Below, piece after piece: positions 45,230 to 57,628 of a DNA stretch of 64,000 nt (position 1 is its first letter; each line of letters begins with the position of its first letter). This DNA comes from Maratus speciosus (taxonomy: Eukaryota > Arthropoda > Arachnida > Araneae > Salticidae). Below the pieces are notes generated by a model, which worked only from the letters and a program-made list of their open reading frames with translations, searched no databases and had not been told where the DNA came from. The translations under genes and the position numbers were made by a program. The stretch covers positions 18,431,701-18,495,700 of the forward strand of contig OZ010792.1 in assembly GCA_963932465.1 (NCBI GenBank), in the 5' to 3' direction.

Positions 45230-45640
45230 GATTTGACACACGAGTCCCTCTAAGTGGTCTGGAATCAACCTGACTTTGGCGCAGGTTGAGAGAATAACCG
45301 AAGACTCCGTATAGGCACCAACCATTTTCGGAGGTTTGCCTAAACGGAGTCCTCCAGATGTCGATGGATCTCCACGTCCGGCCTCGATATGACGTGTGTC
45401 TGGTGATTGCATCTCCTACGATAGCATTTACGTGGATTTTACTACCCACTCTGGGGTGAGGGAGGCGTTATTTCAAGTTTTCGTGGGCATAGCAAGTGGC
45501 TGCCCTTTAGGGAATGAGCGAACGGAGAACAGGCGTCCGACCAGACCAATGTACTGCAGTTTTTCCATACTCTCTAGCACTGACGTCTACAGCCTAGTTA
45601 CCCAGGGGTTACGCACAATACGGGGGGGGGGCTAAATTTC
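45230..45640. other. GC-richer segment of unknown origin
   Basis: About half G+C by eye, unlike its surroundings, with several overlapping open frames on both strands (45176-45449 minus; 45396-45635 plus) none of which I recognise. It ends in a G run at 45622-45631. Could be a captured gene fragment, an old exon or contamination from another repeat. Confidence 0.3.
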
Positions 45641-45649
45641 TTATTTTTA

Positions 45650-45786
45650 GGGTTTCGTTCATCTGACGAAATGTTGAGACTTGAAATTTAGCATACATAT
45701 AGCTGAACAACTCATATCAAACGAATAATCATAAAATTTAGAAAAAGTCGTATATTTAACCCTCTGGGCTCAAACTTGTGTATTTT

Positions 45787-45832
<46 letters not shown>

Positions 45833-46033
45833 CTAACTCAGCCCCTAATTAAGTTGAAGACTTGAAATTTTGCAAAATTATAGCTCAGCACTTGCGATCA
45901 AACGACAAATCCTAAAATTTCGAAAAAGTCATATTTTACCCTCTGGGTTCTAACTTGTGTATTTTAAGCTTTTTCTTCTAACTCATCCCCTAATTAAGTT
46001 GAAGACTTGAAATTTTGCATAATTATAGCTTAA
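45650..46033. repeat. Tandem repeat (AACTTGTGTATTTTAAG units), copy 1
   Basis: Units with 'aattaagttgaagacttgaaattttgca', 'aattatagct', 'tcaaacgacaaatc' and 'aacttgtgtattttaag'; one contains a 43-base T tract (45790-45832). The same units form the array at 63666-64000. Confidence 0.75.
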
Positions 46034-46041
46034 CCCTTTCG

Positions 46042-46200
46042 TGGTCACGCACGCGTTTACGCGGTCGCACTTTGGTACTTGTAAGTGGTCGTGAACGCAT
46101 ATAGGCGGTCAGACTTTTGTACTTGTAGATGGTCACAAACGCGTATAGGCGGTCAAAATATTCTACTTGTAGATGGTTATGAACGCGTTTGCGCGTTTGT
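46042..46200. repeat. 44-bp minisatellite, 3.6 units
   Basis: Units start at exactly 46042, 46086, 46130 and 46174, each with (A)CGCG/CGCAT, 'ggcggtca' and 'tacttgtaga'. CpG-rich relative to the region. It directly follows TTAACCCTTTCG, the kind of terminus seen on the TTAA MITEs. The 63-codon frame across it is not a gene. Confidence 0.85.
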
Positions 46201-46746
46201 GCTTCCCCCCACTTCTCGAGACTGGGAGTTAAAGAAGGCGTTTATCAATCACTCCCTCTTTCCACACACACAATAGGCGTTAGGCAGACTATTTGTCAAC
46301 TGGATTACCGTATTTTAAGTCGAATGCCTTAGGGGACTTCGTTTTCTGTAAATGCTTAAGAATGGCATTGTATTTCGAAACAAATACTAAGCAACTTTAT
46401 AGAATATCGTCGTTTACTTATTTTATTTTATTATTTCTATCCATAAGATTCTAATTCATTACTATAATTATTATTATTTCAGATCCTTTGCCAAATAATA
46501 TTTATTTATTTCGCATGTTCATTATTTATTATGTAATATTTATTTATTTTGTTCTTTTAATGAATATACACGTTCTTTTCTTTCCTTTTTTTTCTAAATG
46601 CATGTCATTTTTTTCATTTAACTATAATACTAAATAATTAAACTTTTTTTTTTCTTTACTTACACCACTTTTGTTGCATAATAATAATAAAAAATTCAAA
46701 TATCTAATCTAACATAACACATCAAAAAAAATATTTTTATTTATTA
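46201..46746. other. AT-rich DNA, no gene seen
   Basis: Only TTTATT-type low-complexity sequence. Confidence 0.45.
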
Positions 46747-47650
46747 CTAGCAGGCTATGCCCGCTGCGCTGGTCAATATTTCCAAATGGACTTTGGATTA
46801 AACTAAATGGTGAATTTGAACTTGTATTTTAAACAATATGGATCTTCAGCTTGACCTTGCTCATCACTGAAAACGATGCGAACGCCATTGCGATATAATG
46901 TTATCTTAAGCGTTGGACAAAATTTAGCAATTAAGAAGTAATTGTTTTAGTTGATTATAAACAGCGCACTTATGGTCGGGTAATGAGACCGTTATGACAA
47001 CAGGAATTAATACCTCTGTAACTAATCAACATATAATGAAATCGTATATACTAACACCATTCCTAAAAGTCATGCAACAGGGCCACTTGTAACAAAATAT
47101 GGTCTGTAGATTTTTTTAAAAAGGCTAAACTTTCATAATCAGGTTCACTTAATTTTTGAACTTTTACTGTTGCTCTATAACTAAGTACCCTTGAACAATA
47201 TGTATACACTAAAACCTTTCCAAAATTATTACCTAACTAATTGTGGTATATCCTACGATAGTATTATAAACAATCGGAATGAAATACAAATTTCCGTTGT
47301 AAATATATAGTAGATGATGATGATGCGATTTTGTGTAATAGTAAAGTTTTCGCTTCAAACATAAACGATGCTTTCAACATTAAAGCTAATACACCAATAT
47401 GTTAAGTATCCGAATACGGAAGGTTAACTTAAATTCTCATGAGCAACTACTCAAAGAAAAATGAATATGTGGCTTTTGTGATATTTTTATGTCAGCCGGG
47501 CGCAGATAATAAATCAATAAAGATTGTTTTCATAGCATATTCTTATTTTATTATTTTCATTTAAAACACAAACCTTTCACTCATTTCATTTAAAATGCAT
47601 GCCTTATACTAATTTCATTTAAAAAACTGAAAAGATAAACAATAGCAGGA
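46747..47650 (-). mobile_element. Helitron-like element remnant
   Basis: Minus strand ends in a GC-rich hairpin (GCAGCGGGCATAGCCTGC) and CTAG (46747-46750) followed by T. About 45 bp upstream of that end a 35-40-codon frame (46794-46940, minus: YRNGVRIVFSDEQGQAEDPY) ends in a stop; it looks coding but I do not recognise it. 47490-47640 shares sequence with 19830-19990 next to another Helitron-like end. Confidence 0.4.
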
Positions 47651-47988
47651 AATAATGCCATAATTAAAAACAAAAAAATATTTTTAATTTACATACGCAA
47701 AATGTAACTACTGCTACTGGGAATTTTAAAAATGCTATCAGCGAAATGTGCGCACGGTTGTTATAAATGTAACCATTTTTTCTTCTTATCGAGGAGCAAT
47801 TTATAAATCGCACAATATTATTCCAATTCCAATTTCTTTCATTGAGGAACCTATGACCGGAAAAAATGGAAAAAGACTTTTGTAGATTCTTCGGATGACG
47901 GCATCTGACGCCATAAACCGAGTTTATATATATGAAAATAATTTTTAAGTCGTTACAAACATTGCTTTCATACTTAAATATTTTCATT

Positions 47989-48282
47989 GGTACTACTTAT
48001 TATCCCGTCGACCAATTTCGCCAAATTATATAAATCGCCAAACCATTCGCCAAATTATATAAATTGACATAATCTTTATTTTAAATAACGAAATAACAAA
48101 TAAATTAGTATAACATTAATAAAAATACAAATAAAACGTCGAAATTAAAATCACCTGATGACGTAAACACGTGTAGCTTGTTTAAATTCAAGTGAATTTG
48201 ATATTTACGATCAACCATTATTGGCATTTAATCTTATAGTTTGACGATAAATTTTTGGTCGACGGAATATCTAAGTAGTACA
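47989..48282. mobile_element. GTACTACTT-family MITE, free copy
   Basis: GGTACTACTTATTATCCCGT and inverse ACGGAATATCTAAGTAGTAC, 294 bp. Flanks TTTTCATT and TTTTCCAT look like an 8-bp duplication with one change. Same body as the copy inside Helitron A. Confidence 0.75.
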
Positions 48283-49904
48283 TTTTCCATTTTTGTTTTA
48301 TAACGCTAAATTCTCAGTAATTTTTTTCCTTTTATTTTACATAAAATCACTATTTTTTTTAAAAAATTAAGATGCTTGCATTTTTATTTCAAACTCATAG
48401 AGCCGTTTTTATTTTTTAGCCAAAAGGGTTGATTTGAATTTTTTCCGTTGCTAGAGTAACGGATGTAATGATAGATATTTTGAGGTTTAGATGCCAAAGA
48501 CTCTGCCAAATTAGAAAAATATGAAATGTGCCATGAACTGTTGGCTTATAAAAATTTATTTGGTAGCATTCGATTCAGCATACAAAACTACATTAAAATA
48601 TGCTATCATTTGACGCATAATTTTTATATTCGATTTTTTCCCCCTCCACGTGCAAAAACCATTAGGGGTGACACTTTAGAAAGTCCTTTCTTAGCAGAAG
48701 TCTATGTCATAAGAAGTATTTTTACCACGATTTTCAAGATTTTAGGTTCAGTAGTTTGCGATGTGCGTTAATTAGTCACCTAATCCAGACTTTATTTTAT
48801 ATACTATATTAGATATTCCATTTTGCGGTGAATCGATGATCGAAAATTAGTCCAATATCATTTGAAATATTACATAACAGAGGAGAAAGTACGAAGAAAG
48901 ACGAAGAAGAAATGACGAATTACAAAAGACTTGTATTTTTTTTTTTCAAAATGTTGAATTTTTCGATAGTAATAACGTATTAAAACATAAATTTCCTTAA
49001 AAATTATCTTTATTTCCTAGATTTCGAATCTGTGAATTTTCCTATAAATGAAATTGGCGATATGACTTGAGAAAAAATGAAATAAACAATAAATAATATT
49101 TGCTTATATAAAATGGGTAATATTCGTTGATCTGAGTTCGAGTTTATAAATATCACATGCTTTCGGAATTACGGCGAAAAACATTTTAAAAAGTATGAAA
49201 TTATTTTACAATATGTATGTGTGGCAGAGATTCACACTGAAATTTAAGCATTCGATTCCATTTTTTAAATAAGAACTGATATCTATATAAGTTACAATTG
49301 AATATGAAAACGTACCCAAAAAATGATCTCTTTCACCTAAAAAAACACCATTTGTGAGAACATCCTCAAGCTAATGTCACGCTTATGCATTTTTGGCTTA
49401 AAATCACATCGTTTGGCGACAAAAGAAAAATAAAAAATTGTAAAGAAACAAATAGTAATTACACATGTGACTCACAATTACATCTGCTTGTTTCTTCTTT
49501 AAGTCACGTGATGGGACAATTAGATATAAAAGAAAAAAGAAAAGAGCAGAACAGAAAGAAAATGTCGTTAAAATTTCATCTAATCAAATTTTCTGATTCG
49601 TTTCCATATCTAACGCAAGCGATAAAGAGCCAAATATTGCGTATCAAGTGTAATATTTCTTATTAAATTAATTTTTAAGCATTACAAATATTTCTTTCAG
49701 GTTTTGATTAAATGTTTCCGTTTTTTAATATTATCACTCGTTGAAACGGATTTTCTTTTTCTTTTTTTTCCTTTTTTTTCATTTAAATAAAATTAGTAAC
49801 AGTTTTTCTTTTATTTTTCGAGGTTTAATAGCCCTTTCAATTTTTTTTTATCAACGATGAATTTCGCCAAGAAATAAAATGGTAACCTTATCGCCCAAAA
49901 TAAC
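48283..49904. other. AT-rich DNA, no gene seen
   Basis: Frames at 48526-48771 and 49385-49666 show no family similarity; the latter is lysine-rich and probably chance. Confidence 0.45.
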
Positions 49905-50714
49905 AGAATTTTCCGTCATAATTCTAAAACTAATATAGGTAGAATAATGTGTTATAGCTTAAAACCTTCCCTGAAACAATACCTATCTAACGGTATAAGT
50001 TCCGTAAAAATCCATGCAGTAGAACTCGAAATCTAGGCGTTCGGAACGAAATTTCCGTTTGGATTTTATATATATAATAGATAATAGAATAGATAACAGA
50101 TTTTATATATATATATAATAGAATAGATAATAGATTATGTGTTATGAACTATCTCAAAGTTTAAAACAGATCGCATTGTTAGATTTCCCAATTTTAACAA
50201 TATCGCGTTATGTTAGTTCCACATTCCACCACCAGGGAGCGCACTCTATTCTTAACGAAAGCGTATCCGAACGAAACTCCTTCGTGCAACCTTTCCGTAG
50301 ATACATGAATCGGGAGGGTGGCGGTCTTAACGAATAATGTAAGATAATTGCTGAAATTACTACGAAAAATATGTTAAAGGGGCCCTACGCGGGCCCCTAA
50401 TAGAGTTAGAGGAAATCGGAAGACGGCAAAATAATCGCGGGGAAAAGTTTGCTTGGGTGCTTCGGAGCTACTTTTGGCGCGAGATCTAAGCTCTACGACC
50501 AATAGGAGCCCAGATATTTAAGGAAATATGAAGTTACAAAGTTCAATATAAAAGAATTTTCCGTAATAATTCTATAACTAATCTAGGTAGAATGATGTGT
50601 TATAGCTTAAAACCTTCCCTGAAACGATACCTATCTAACGGTATAAGTTCCGTCAAAATCCATGCGGTAGAACTCGAAATCTCGGCGTTCGGAACGAAAT
50701 TTCCGTTTGGATTA
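49905..50714. repeat. Pair of ~160-bp direct repeats around a GC-richer core
   Basis: 49905-50065 and 50554-50714 share 'gtgttatagcttaaaacctt', 'acctatctaacggtataagt' and 'gcgttcggaacgaaatttcc' in the same orientation with few differences. Between them are a GC-richer stretch with a perfect stem GGGGCCCtacgcGGGCCCC (50380-50398) followed by TAAT, and the 66-codon frame 50137-50337, unrecognised. The right repeat abuts Helitron E. Confidence 0.7.
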
Positions 50715-50725
50715 TATATATATAA

Positions 50726-52184
50726 CTAGGGGGCTCGGCCCCCTACGAGCTACGCTCGCCAACCCCCGTCCAGACACCGCAGACTCTAAATGCACGCTAA
50801 TGTGATCGGCTTTAAAAAGATTTCGAAAGATTGAATTATAATTTAAAAAACAGTGGCGATCTCTCTATAAGCGGATTTCTATTCATTTCTCTTTGATTGG
50901 GGAATTTTAACGCCAAATCCGTTGCGGTACTACTTGATTATCCCGTCGACCAATTTCGCCAAATTATATAAATCGCCAAACCACTCGTCAAATTATACAA
51001 ATTGACATAATTTTCATTTTAAATAACGAAAAAACAAATAAATTAGTACAACATTAATAAAAATACAAATAAAACGTCGAAATAAAAATAACTTGATGAC
51101 GTAGACATGTGTAACAACATTTCAAAATAAGCTAATATAAAAGGAATTAAGTAAACAGAGTCTTTGTCTCCTGGTATTTTTTAACAAAGTGAAAAGAAAG
51201 TTCTTTTAAATGAGACATTTTAAATTATTCGTTTTTAATCTGACGTAATTTTGACCAAACTATTCTTTCTCTTTTTAATATTCACGTGAAAATACTTGTG
51301 TTAGAAATTAAATATTATTTGCACTTTCCTAACAAAAATAGTTGAAAAGCATCCTCTTAAAATATCAAATAAATGTCTAGCGCAATTTCTAAATTTAAAC
51401 CGTTTTGCAATATTATTTTGTGTTCATTTTATGTAATAACTGTAATGTGACGTAAATATGACGTAATTTCTCCTATTTAAGACTTCTAACGCATGTTAAT
51501 AAATTTATTGCTTTACAAATTCCTTTCTCTCTTAAAATTCACGTGTAATTATAGTTTTTATGACATAATTTTTAATAAGTTCTGATTTTGTACATAATTA
51601 TTTAATTCTAATTCCAAATGTTTTTTTCTGTTTATGTCACGTGTAAATATTTTTTTAATTTATTTACACGTATAAATATTTTTTTTTTTGAAGCAAACAT
51701 TATTGCTTCCGCTGTTTATACAGTTGGCAACAGTTTAAATTAATATCACTTTCTAAATTCTGTTAAAAATATCTCTAGAAATGCTGAAAATCTGAATTTA
51801 AAATAGAAATAAAACCTCAAAAAATTAGTAAAAATAAAAAAATTAATGCAATCTGCACTCCGGCAAATTCTAACGCATAAAATGATCTAAAAATGATTAA
51901 ATTCCTATGAACAGTTTTTGCTCCTATAAAACTTTTTTAGTGGAACGATTTTGTCCAACTTTAGCATTAAATATCTCTTAAAATAATTCTTCGATCTGAA
52001 AACTGTCTGCATCAGCGTGTTTATCAAACATTTCTGTATAATACTACTGATTTTCATATATTTGTATGCATTATTTTTCTTAATATTAACGAAGAAAGTC
52101 CTCCGGTCACAAAAAATTCAAAACCGGCGGCGGCGGCGGCGGCGGCGGTGACAGCGGTAGTTACTTTTTTTTAGAATAGAGAGA
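50726..52184 (-). mobile_element. Non-autonomous Helitron, copy E
   Basis: Full length, 1459 bp. Minus strand starts TCTCTCTATTCT after A (52184) and ends GGGGGCcgaGCCCCCTAG (50726) followed by T. Eight CGG units at 52125-52148. Carries the left part of the GTACTACTT MITE, at the same breakpoint as copy C, so C and E share an ancestor. No ORF. Confidence 0.87.
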
Positions 52185-52977
52185 TAGATTGTTGCTCAAA
52201 TTTTATTCAAATTCTAGCATAATTTTAAAACTAGTACCGTGAAAACTGTCTATAATGACACTGAAGGAGCCAGAAAAAGCATCGATGTAGATATAGGTTT
52301 TCATTATAGGTAGATTCAAGACTGTTCATTTATTCAGAGTACATAATATAATAATTATTACATATAGATGAATCCTTCGTTTAACTTTTTAGAATTATCT
52401 AATTAAATAATTCAATTTAATTATTTTCTTATCAATAAAAATAATTCTGGAATTTTATATTAATATACAATGCCAAATATAAGACCGTAAAGAAAAACAA
52501 ACAAACAGGGATTTACAATTTTGACTATTAAACAGGAGAAATAAATTTCAGATATTTTGCATTTGGATATAAACCAAAGAGAAATACTTCATGTAAAAAA
52601 AAAAAAAAAAAAAAAAAAATGGATGTTTAAATGTTGAAGCTAAGAAGAGAAATAGTACTTTTATTTATTCACAGCCATTATTTGACATTCCCAGCCTTCT
52701 AAAAAGAAATAAAAAAAGAATTATGTAAAAGTTTCATGTAAAAAGAAATAAAGTTTTTTGCTCAATTAATTCAATCGCATGTACAACAGTCTTTACCATT
52801 TTCCTTTGGCATTCTAACAGGGTATTTTTATCAGTGTTTTAACTTTAGTTAACAATAAAATTGATTAACTAAATTTAAATACACTTCAATATTTATAGAG
52901 GGCTTAAATATATGTTGTAGAATTCATATGAGCTAAAGAATATATCCACATAATGCTCTTTTTTAGAAACATACAGT
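52185..52977. other. AT-rich DNA, no gene seen
   Basis: Poly-A tract near 52594-52619. No gene. Confidence 0.5.
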
Positions 52978-53171
52978 TGATCGCTTCGTTCAAAAGTTAA
53001 TCGTGAGTATACTTCTCTGAGGAAAACACGCATTGACTAATATTATTCCTAAGGAAGAATTTTTTTAAGATAGCTCGCTTGCATTTCAGTATTTTTAAAC
53101 GATTTTTTTTTATTTGAGTAGCTGAGGTCGATCTGTACAAAGGACGTTTTTTACTTCTTCTATTTTATTTG

Positions 53172-53227
<56 letters not shown>

Positions 53228-53485
53228 GAGGATACTTTTACTTTCGAAACCGGTTCCGAAAATAAAAGTATCCTAATAAAAAAAAACTATAAACAAAATA
53301 GAAAATGAGAAAAACGGTCTTTGTATAGATCGATCTCAGCTGACCAATGCAAAAGAATTGTTTAAAAATATGGAAATGCAAACGAGATATCTAAAAAAAA
53401 TTCTTCCATCGGATAAACATTAGCGAGCGGGTGCTTTCGCGTGAGTGAAGTAACCTCTTAACTGTTGGAAGTAGATCAAAAACTC
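52978..53485. mobile_element. Decayed foldback element
   Basis: Centre is a perfect 22-bp-arm palindrome (53230-53273, core AACCGGTT). Outward, the arms pair with drift: 'cagctgaggtcgatct.tacaaag' versus its inverse, GGAAGAATTTTTTT (53053) versus AAAAATTCTTCC (53407), and weakly out to TTGATC at both limits. The left arm contains a 49-base T tract (53176-53224) where the right arm has only 9 A, i.e. an expansion in one arm. Non-coding. Confidence 0.75.
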
Positions 53486-55439
53486 CAAACAATTAAATAT
53501 CATAGACGGGTTTATTAAGTCCAATATTTTTCGCAGTAATTTGCAATGCTTTTTTAATATTTTAGAGCAAAAGTAAAGTAATTTTATTTTGCAATTTGAA
53601 AACTTTCTTTAATAATATGAGACAAAGTTAATGATAACTCTCCCGTGAAGGCTGTATTTAAAAATCTGTACAAACATATCATAACGTTATTTTTGTTTGT
53701 ATTTTTCTGTTCTTATTCGATTTTCCTTTTGTTTATATGGCAGTTTACATACAAAGGGGTTTGCCATGAAAGGATTATTTCGATGAATAAAATGATGTTT
53801 ACACAGTACTTCTCAGGTTGGGAGATATAACCTATCATCTCACCAATTTGATTATGCAAATTAAAAAAAAAATAATAATTTTAAGATAGGTAATGCATTC
53901 ATATGCATTAAAGACATATAATTTTTAAAAAAGTTACTCTTTCCTGTTTTTACTTGTATTAAAAAATAAATAAAGGGGTATTTTTAGACATATTTATACG
54001 TGTAGTTTTCATCATATTTGACCTACTTATATTTTTAAATAACTTGACACTTGTACCGTGCATTAGTACATTTATAAATAGTATATAGACCCAGTTTTAA
54101 GCATTATTACAGCAAATACTTGGCTTAGTATGAAAAAAGTTCTATTTGCACCTCTTTTGAAGGTTGGGGGTGGGGGTGGAGATAATCCAAAAACCATTTT
54201 TATGTTTATATCACTGACTGTGCCCACTTTGCAAATAAAAAAAAAATTGTGTATTATTTGTGCTTTCTTAACATAACGAACCCCAATATAGCGATTCTTA
54301 CATTAAAACCTCCATATTAAAAAAGCCCTAAATGTTATTTATTCACACAGTTATATTTCACAGAGAAGAACCAGAGGTGTAGCCAGAAAAATGCTTATGA
54401 GACTACAGTTCCCCGTTCGATAGCTACAGTTGTCAATATTGTTTACCTAATCATCCTACTAAATACAACAGAGTTGACCAAATATTCCAGTGTTATTAAT
54501 TCCAATGATACTTTAAAAGTTTCTATGAGTTTTCTTTGAAGTAAGTTTTGAAAGAGAGTAAGTATATCCCATTGTTATCTAGTCCAAACTCTTGCAACCT
54601 GAGAATGACATCGAAATTGTACTTATAAGTGAAGCTTTGAGCTTTAAGAAAACTATGATTGACAGCCCCACCCCTTCCCTTGTAAGGATGATTTCTAAAG
54701 AAAACAGTTCACAGGAATAGTAAAATTTCAAATAGCCGTAACTTGCTACACATTTTTTTCATTGTCACGTATTTAATAAAAGGATTATGAAAAGTTTATG
54801 TTTTAAATCAGTTCTTTTAAAATAAGTATTAATCTATAATTATTAAATCGTGAATATTGCCCAATGTAACAGGTTTGGCCAGGTGGGGAGACCTATCAAT
54901 TGACTTGAGCACAACAAGCACCACCCATGCACAATGTAACAAAAGATTGTTGATATAAAAATAAAGTAAGATATCATTTAAAAAAAAAAAAAATCTTTTC
55001 TGATATCACCGCATAAATATTAGAATAACTCCCTCGCCTCCCCCCACGAAAAATAAAAACTGATAGCCGGAGAGTTATCCTTATTGTAGCCTAAAAATTA
55101 TTATCAAACTAATGGTTATTTTTAATAATGAAAACTCTTTGCTGCACATTTCCTGTATGTTATCAAGTTCTGCCCCATTCCGCAAGCGTCTTTATGGAAG
55201 AATTTAATAATTTAGCTGTTCTACCTATGTACTTTTAAACAATCACCTTTAATGATCTACTTTAAAAAAAAGTAAAATTCGTGATATTTTTTATGGTCAT
55301 GTTAGCTTTGATATCTTGAAATAATAATTAAAAAAAATATCCGATTAAGTCACACACTAATATCAATTTGTAATTCTAAATTATAAGGAACCTCTATTTT
55401 ATTTATGTATTTATTTTTTACATTTTCCAAAATAGTTAA
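53486..55439. other. AT-rich DNA, no gene seen
   Basis: The 61-codon frame at 53645-53830 is hydrophobic but unrecognised. A G-rich GGTTGGGGGTGGGGGTGG run lies at 54163-54180. Nothing else supported. Confidence 0.45.
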
Positions 55440-55932
55440 AAAGGGTTTATGACTTCCGTTTGTTTGTCAGTGCTCTAACTTGCGTAACTATAATTCGATT
55501 TCTCTGAAATTTTGCATGTTATTGACATTTACTATGGCACGATCGCCATTGAAAATGAAGTATGTAGCATGTACAATTCACTTACAGGGGCATTCAAAAG
55601 CATGCCGTTACATTACGGCCAATGGGAGAAAATCGTTTCAAGTACAGCACTAAAACATACTTTCTTTAGAATATGAAATGCAAAGAATTTATTATTCATT
55701 TTCAGAATCGCACAGTAGAATTACGTTACATAATGATCTACGGGGAAAACCGTTTGCAGTATATTTCAATGTAGATAATCTATTTCAAACAAATTTAGGT
55801 AAAAAGATCTTAGTAAAAAAAAATCATTGTTAAAAATAATAATTATTATAAATACTTAGATGAACGTAAAATTAAGAACTATTAGTTATTAAAGTTACAT
55901 ACATATTCAGTTATAGAAAACCGATTATAAGC
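55440..55932. repeat. Decayed R174-family sequence
   Basis: Shares 'gttacattacggccaatggg', 'actatggcac' and 'attgaaaatgaagtatgta' with the R174 and related copies at 11500 and 60730. Interrupted by the element starting at 55933 and resuming after 59657. Confidence 0.55.
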
Positions 55933-57271
55933 TTCAAGTAAAGCCCGAGGCAAGCTCGCAAATCTGTACCCTATTATTAATAGCAAAAACATATATTATA
56001 CATATCTTTTCACTAAAGCACTCTAAAAAGCCCTTGGAAAGGGGGAGAGGTAAACATAAAATACAATCTATAGATTCTTTCAATTTAGTATGTGGATAGC
56101 TTATGTATAAGAGCATTAACTTTTATATATTTATGGGAGCTTTGACCAAAGACAGCCTTTTAGGGAAGAGGGAGGAGTAGGACATGGAATTAAAAGAAAC
56201 AAACGTGTGCATACAGATATTTTAAAGGGGTCAAAACAATAATAAAGAAAAAAGAACTTTTTTCAAAAGTGTAGGTTTTCCATTATCTTGATTTTCATAA
56301 TGTAGGAGGGGGCAGAGTTAAGAGCGGGGTATACGTGTGTGTGCGTGTGTGGGGGGGGGGGGGGGGGTAAAAATAAGTGGGAGTCAAAATTTTGAGGTTT
56401 CGACAAATAAAACAAAATTTAGGGAATTCACAGCAGAAATGAAAATATTTTCTCGAAAATAATTTAAAAATAATATTTAGGATCTAAATTTATTGGGTAT
56501 GGTGTACAGTCCTGCATCGGGTCGGGAAAACTTTCCTTTTTTGCCGGAAGTCGGATTAACTTCTACAATTTTGCAGCAAATCGGGTCGATATCCATTATT
56601 TCGGCTTCGGGTTAGGTTTTGGCTAAAGCGGGCCCGGTTCGGGTTGAACCGATTTTTAAAAGAGTTTCTAAAATATTTTTTCTGGTGAAAAAACTATATA
56701 GAATAACAGTTTTTAAAGAAATGGAAATTTGAATACACACATGATATTTTACATACATAAATTTTTACACACACATGCGAAAAAAAAAAAAAAAAACTGG
56801 AAAGTAAAAACTTTTTTTTTCCCCATTTGAAAAATTAAGGAAGATATAATGAAAATAATTAAATTTTGAACTCGAGTGCGAAAACCAAACTTCAAAATAA
56901 GACAGTTTTCTGTATACATATTAAAATTATTTTAATTTCAGCAATTCACCCTTTCCTAACAAATATTTTAAATATTCACAAAAGTACCCTTTTTCAACCG
57001 TCATTTTTTCGTACACTGTTCTTCGGTTGCCTTGGAATTCCTCTGTTAATGATTAGTAAACACTACGCGCATTATTATTACTATTATTTTTAATGGGAAA
57101 CAGACTGCAGTGCACATTAGCAATGTGTATCAGTTATTATGGTTGGAATAATATACACTATAAAAAAGTATTACAAGCAGATATCGACCTAGACCATAAT
57201 TCGAGTTTATTCAAATAATTTTATACACTCATGTAAACCAACAATAAAAACCGCACTCACTATTTCCAATA

Positions 57272-57628
57272 GTGAACACGCCTCCATATCATATATCGAT
57301 TTCACGGCAATACAAGAAATATTTACGAAGGTCAGATGGAAGAGCAGTACTAGACTTTGTCGCGATGGCGCCCCAAGTTCACAATTACCCTAAAATATTC
57401 AAGTGTAACTGCATATTGTTTAAAAAGATACCAATGGACAGTACAAGTATCGAATTATTCAAAAATATAAATAGAATGGATGCAATTAAAGCAGTAGATA
57501 TGATAAAGTGTAAGTGCATGTCTTTAAAAACAGGGAAGAATCACTATCGAAAAGATTCTTACAATAATGCAAACGAAAGCATTATCTGCCAGTTAGGAAT
57601 TAATGCTAATACTACATTACAAATATGA
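57272..57628 (+). other. 118-codon open frame, unrecognised
   Basis: The longest plus-strand frame outside known transposon sequences. Basic, with LFKKIPMDSTSIELFKNINR and several Cys (FKCNCILF, MIKCKCMS). No domain, signal peptide or repeat seen; it sits inside the 3.7-kb TIR element. May be a decayed element ORF or chance. Confidence 0.25.

Noticed and set aside
49385..49666. 93-codon plus-strand frame as a gene
   Set aside because: Lysine-rich low-complexity composition, no recognised family, no promoter or splice evidence.
53176..53224. Poly-T as the tail of a minus-strand retroposed gene
   Set aside because: It lies within one arm of a foldback palindrome and no gene body adjoins it.
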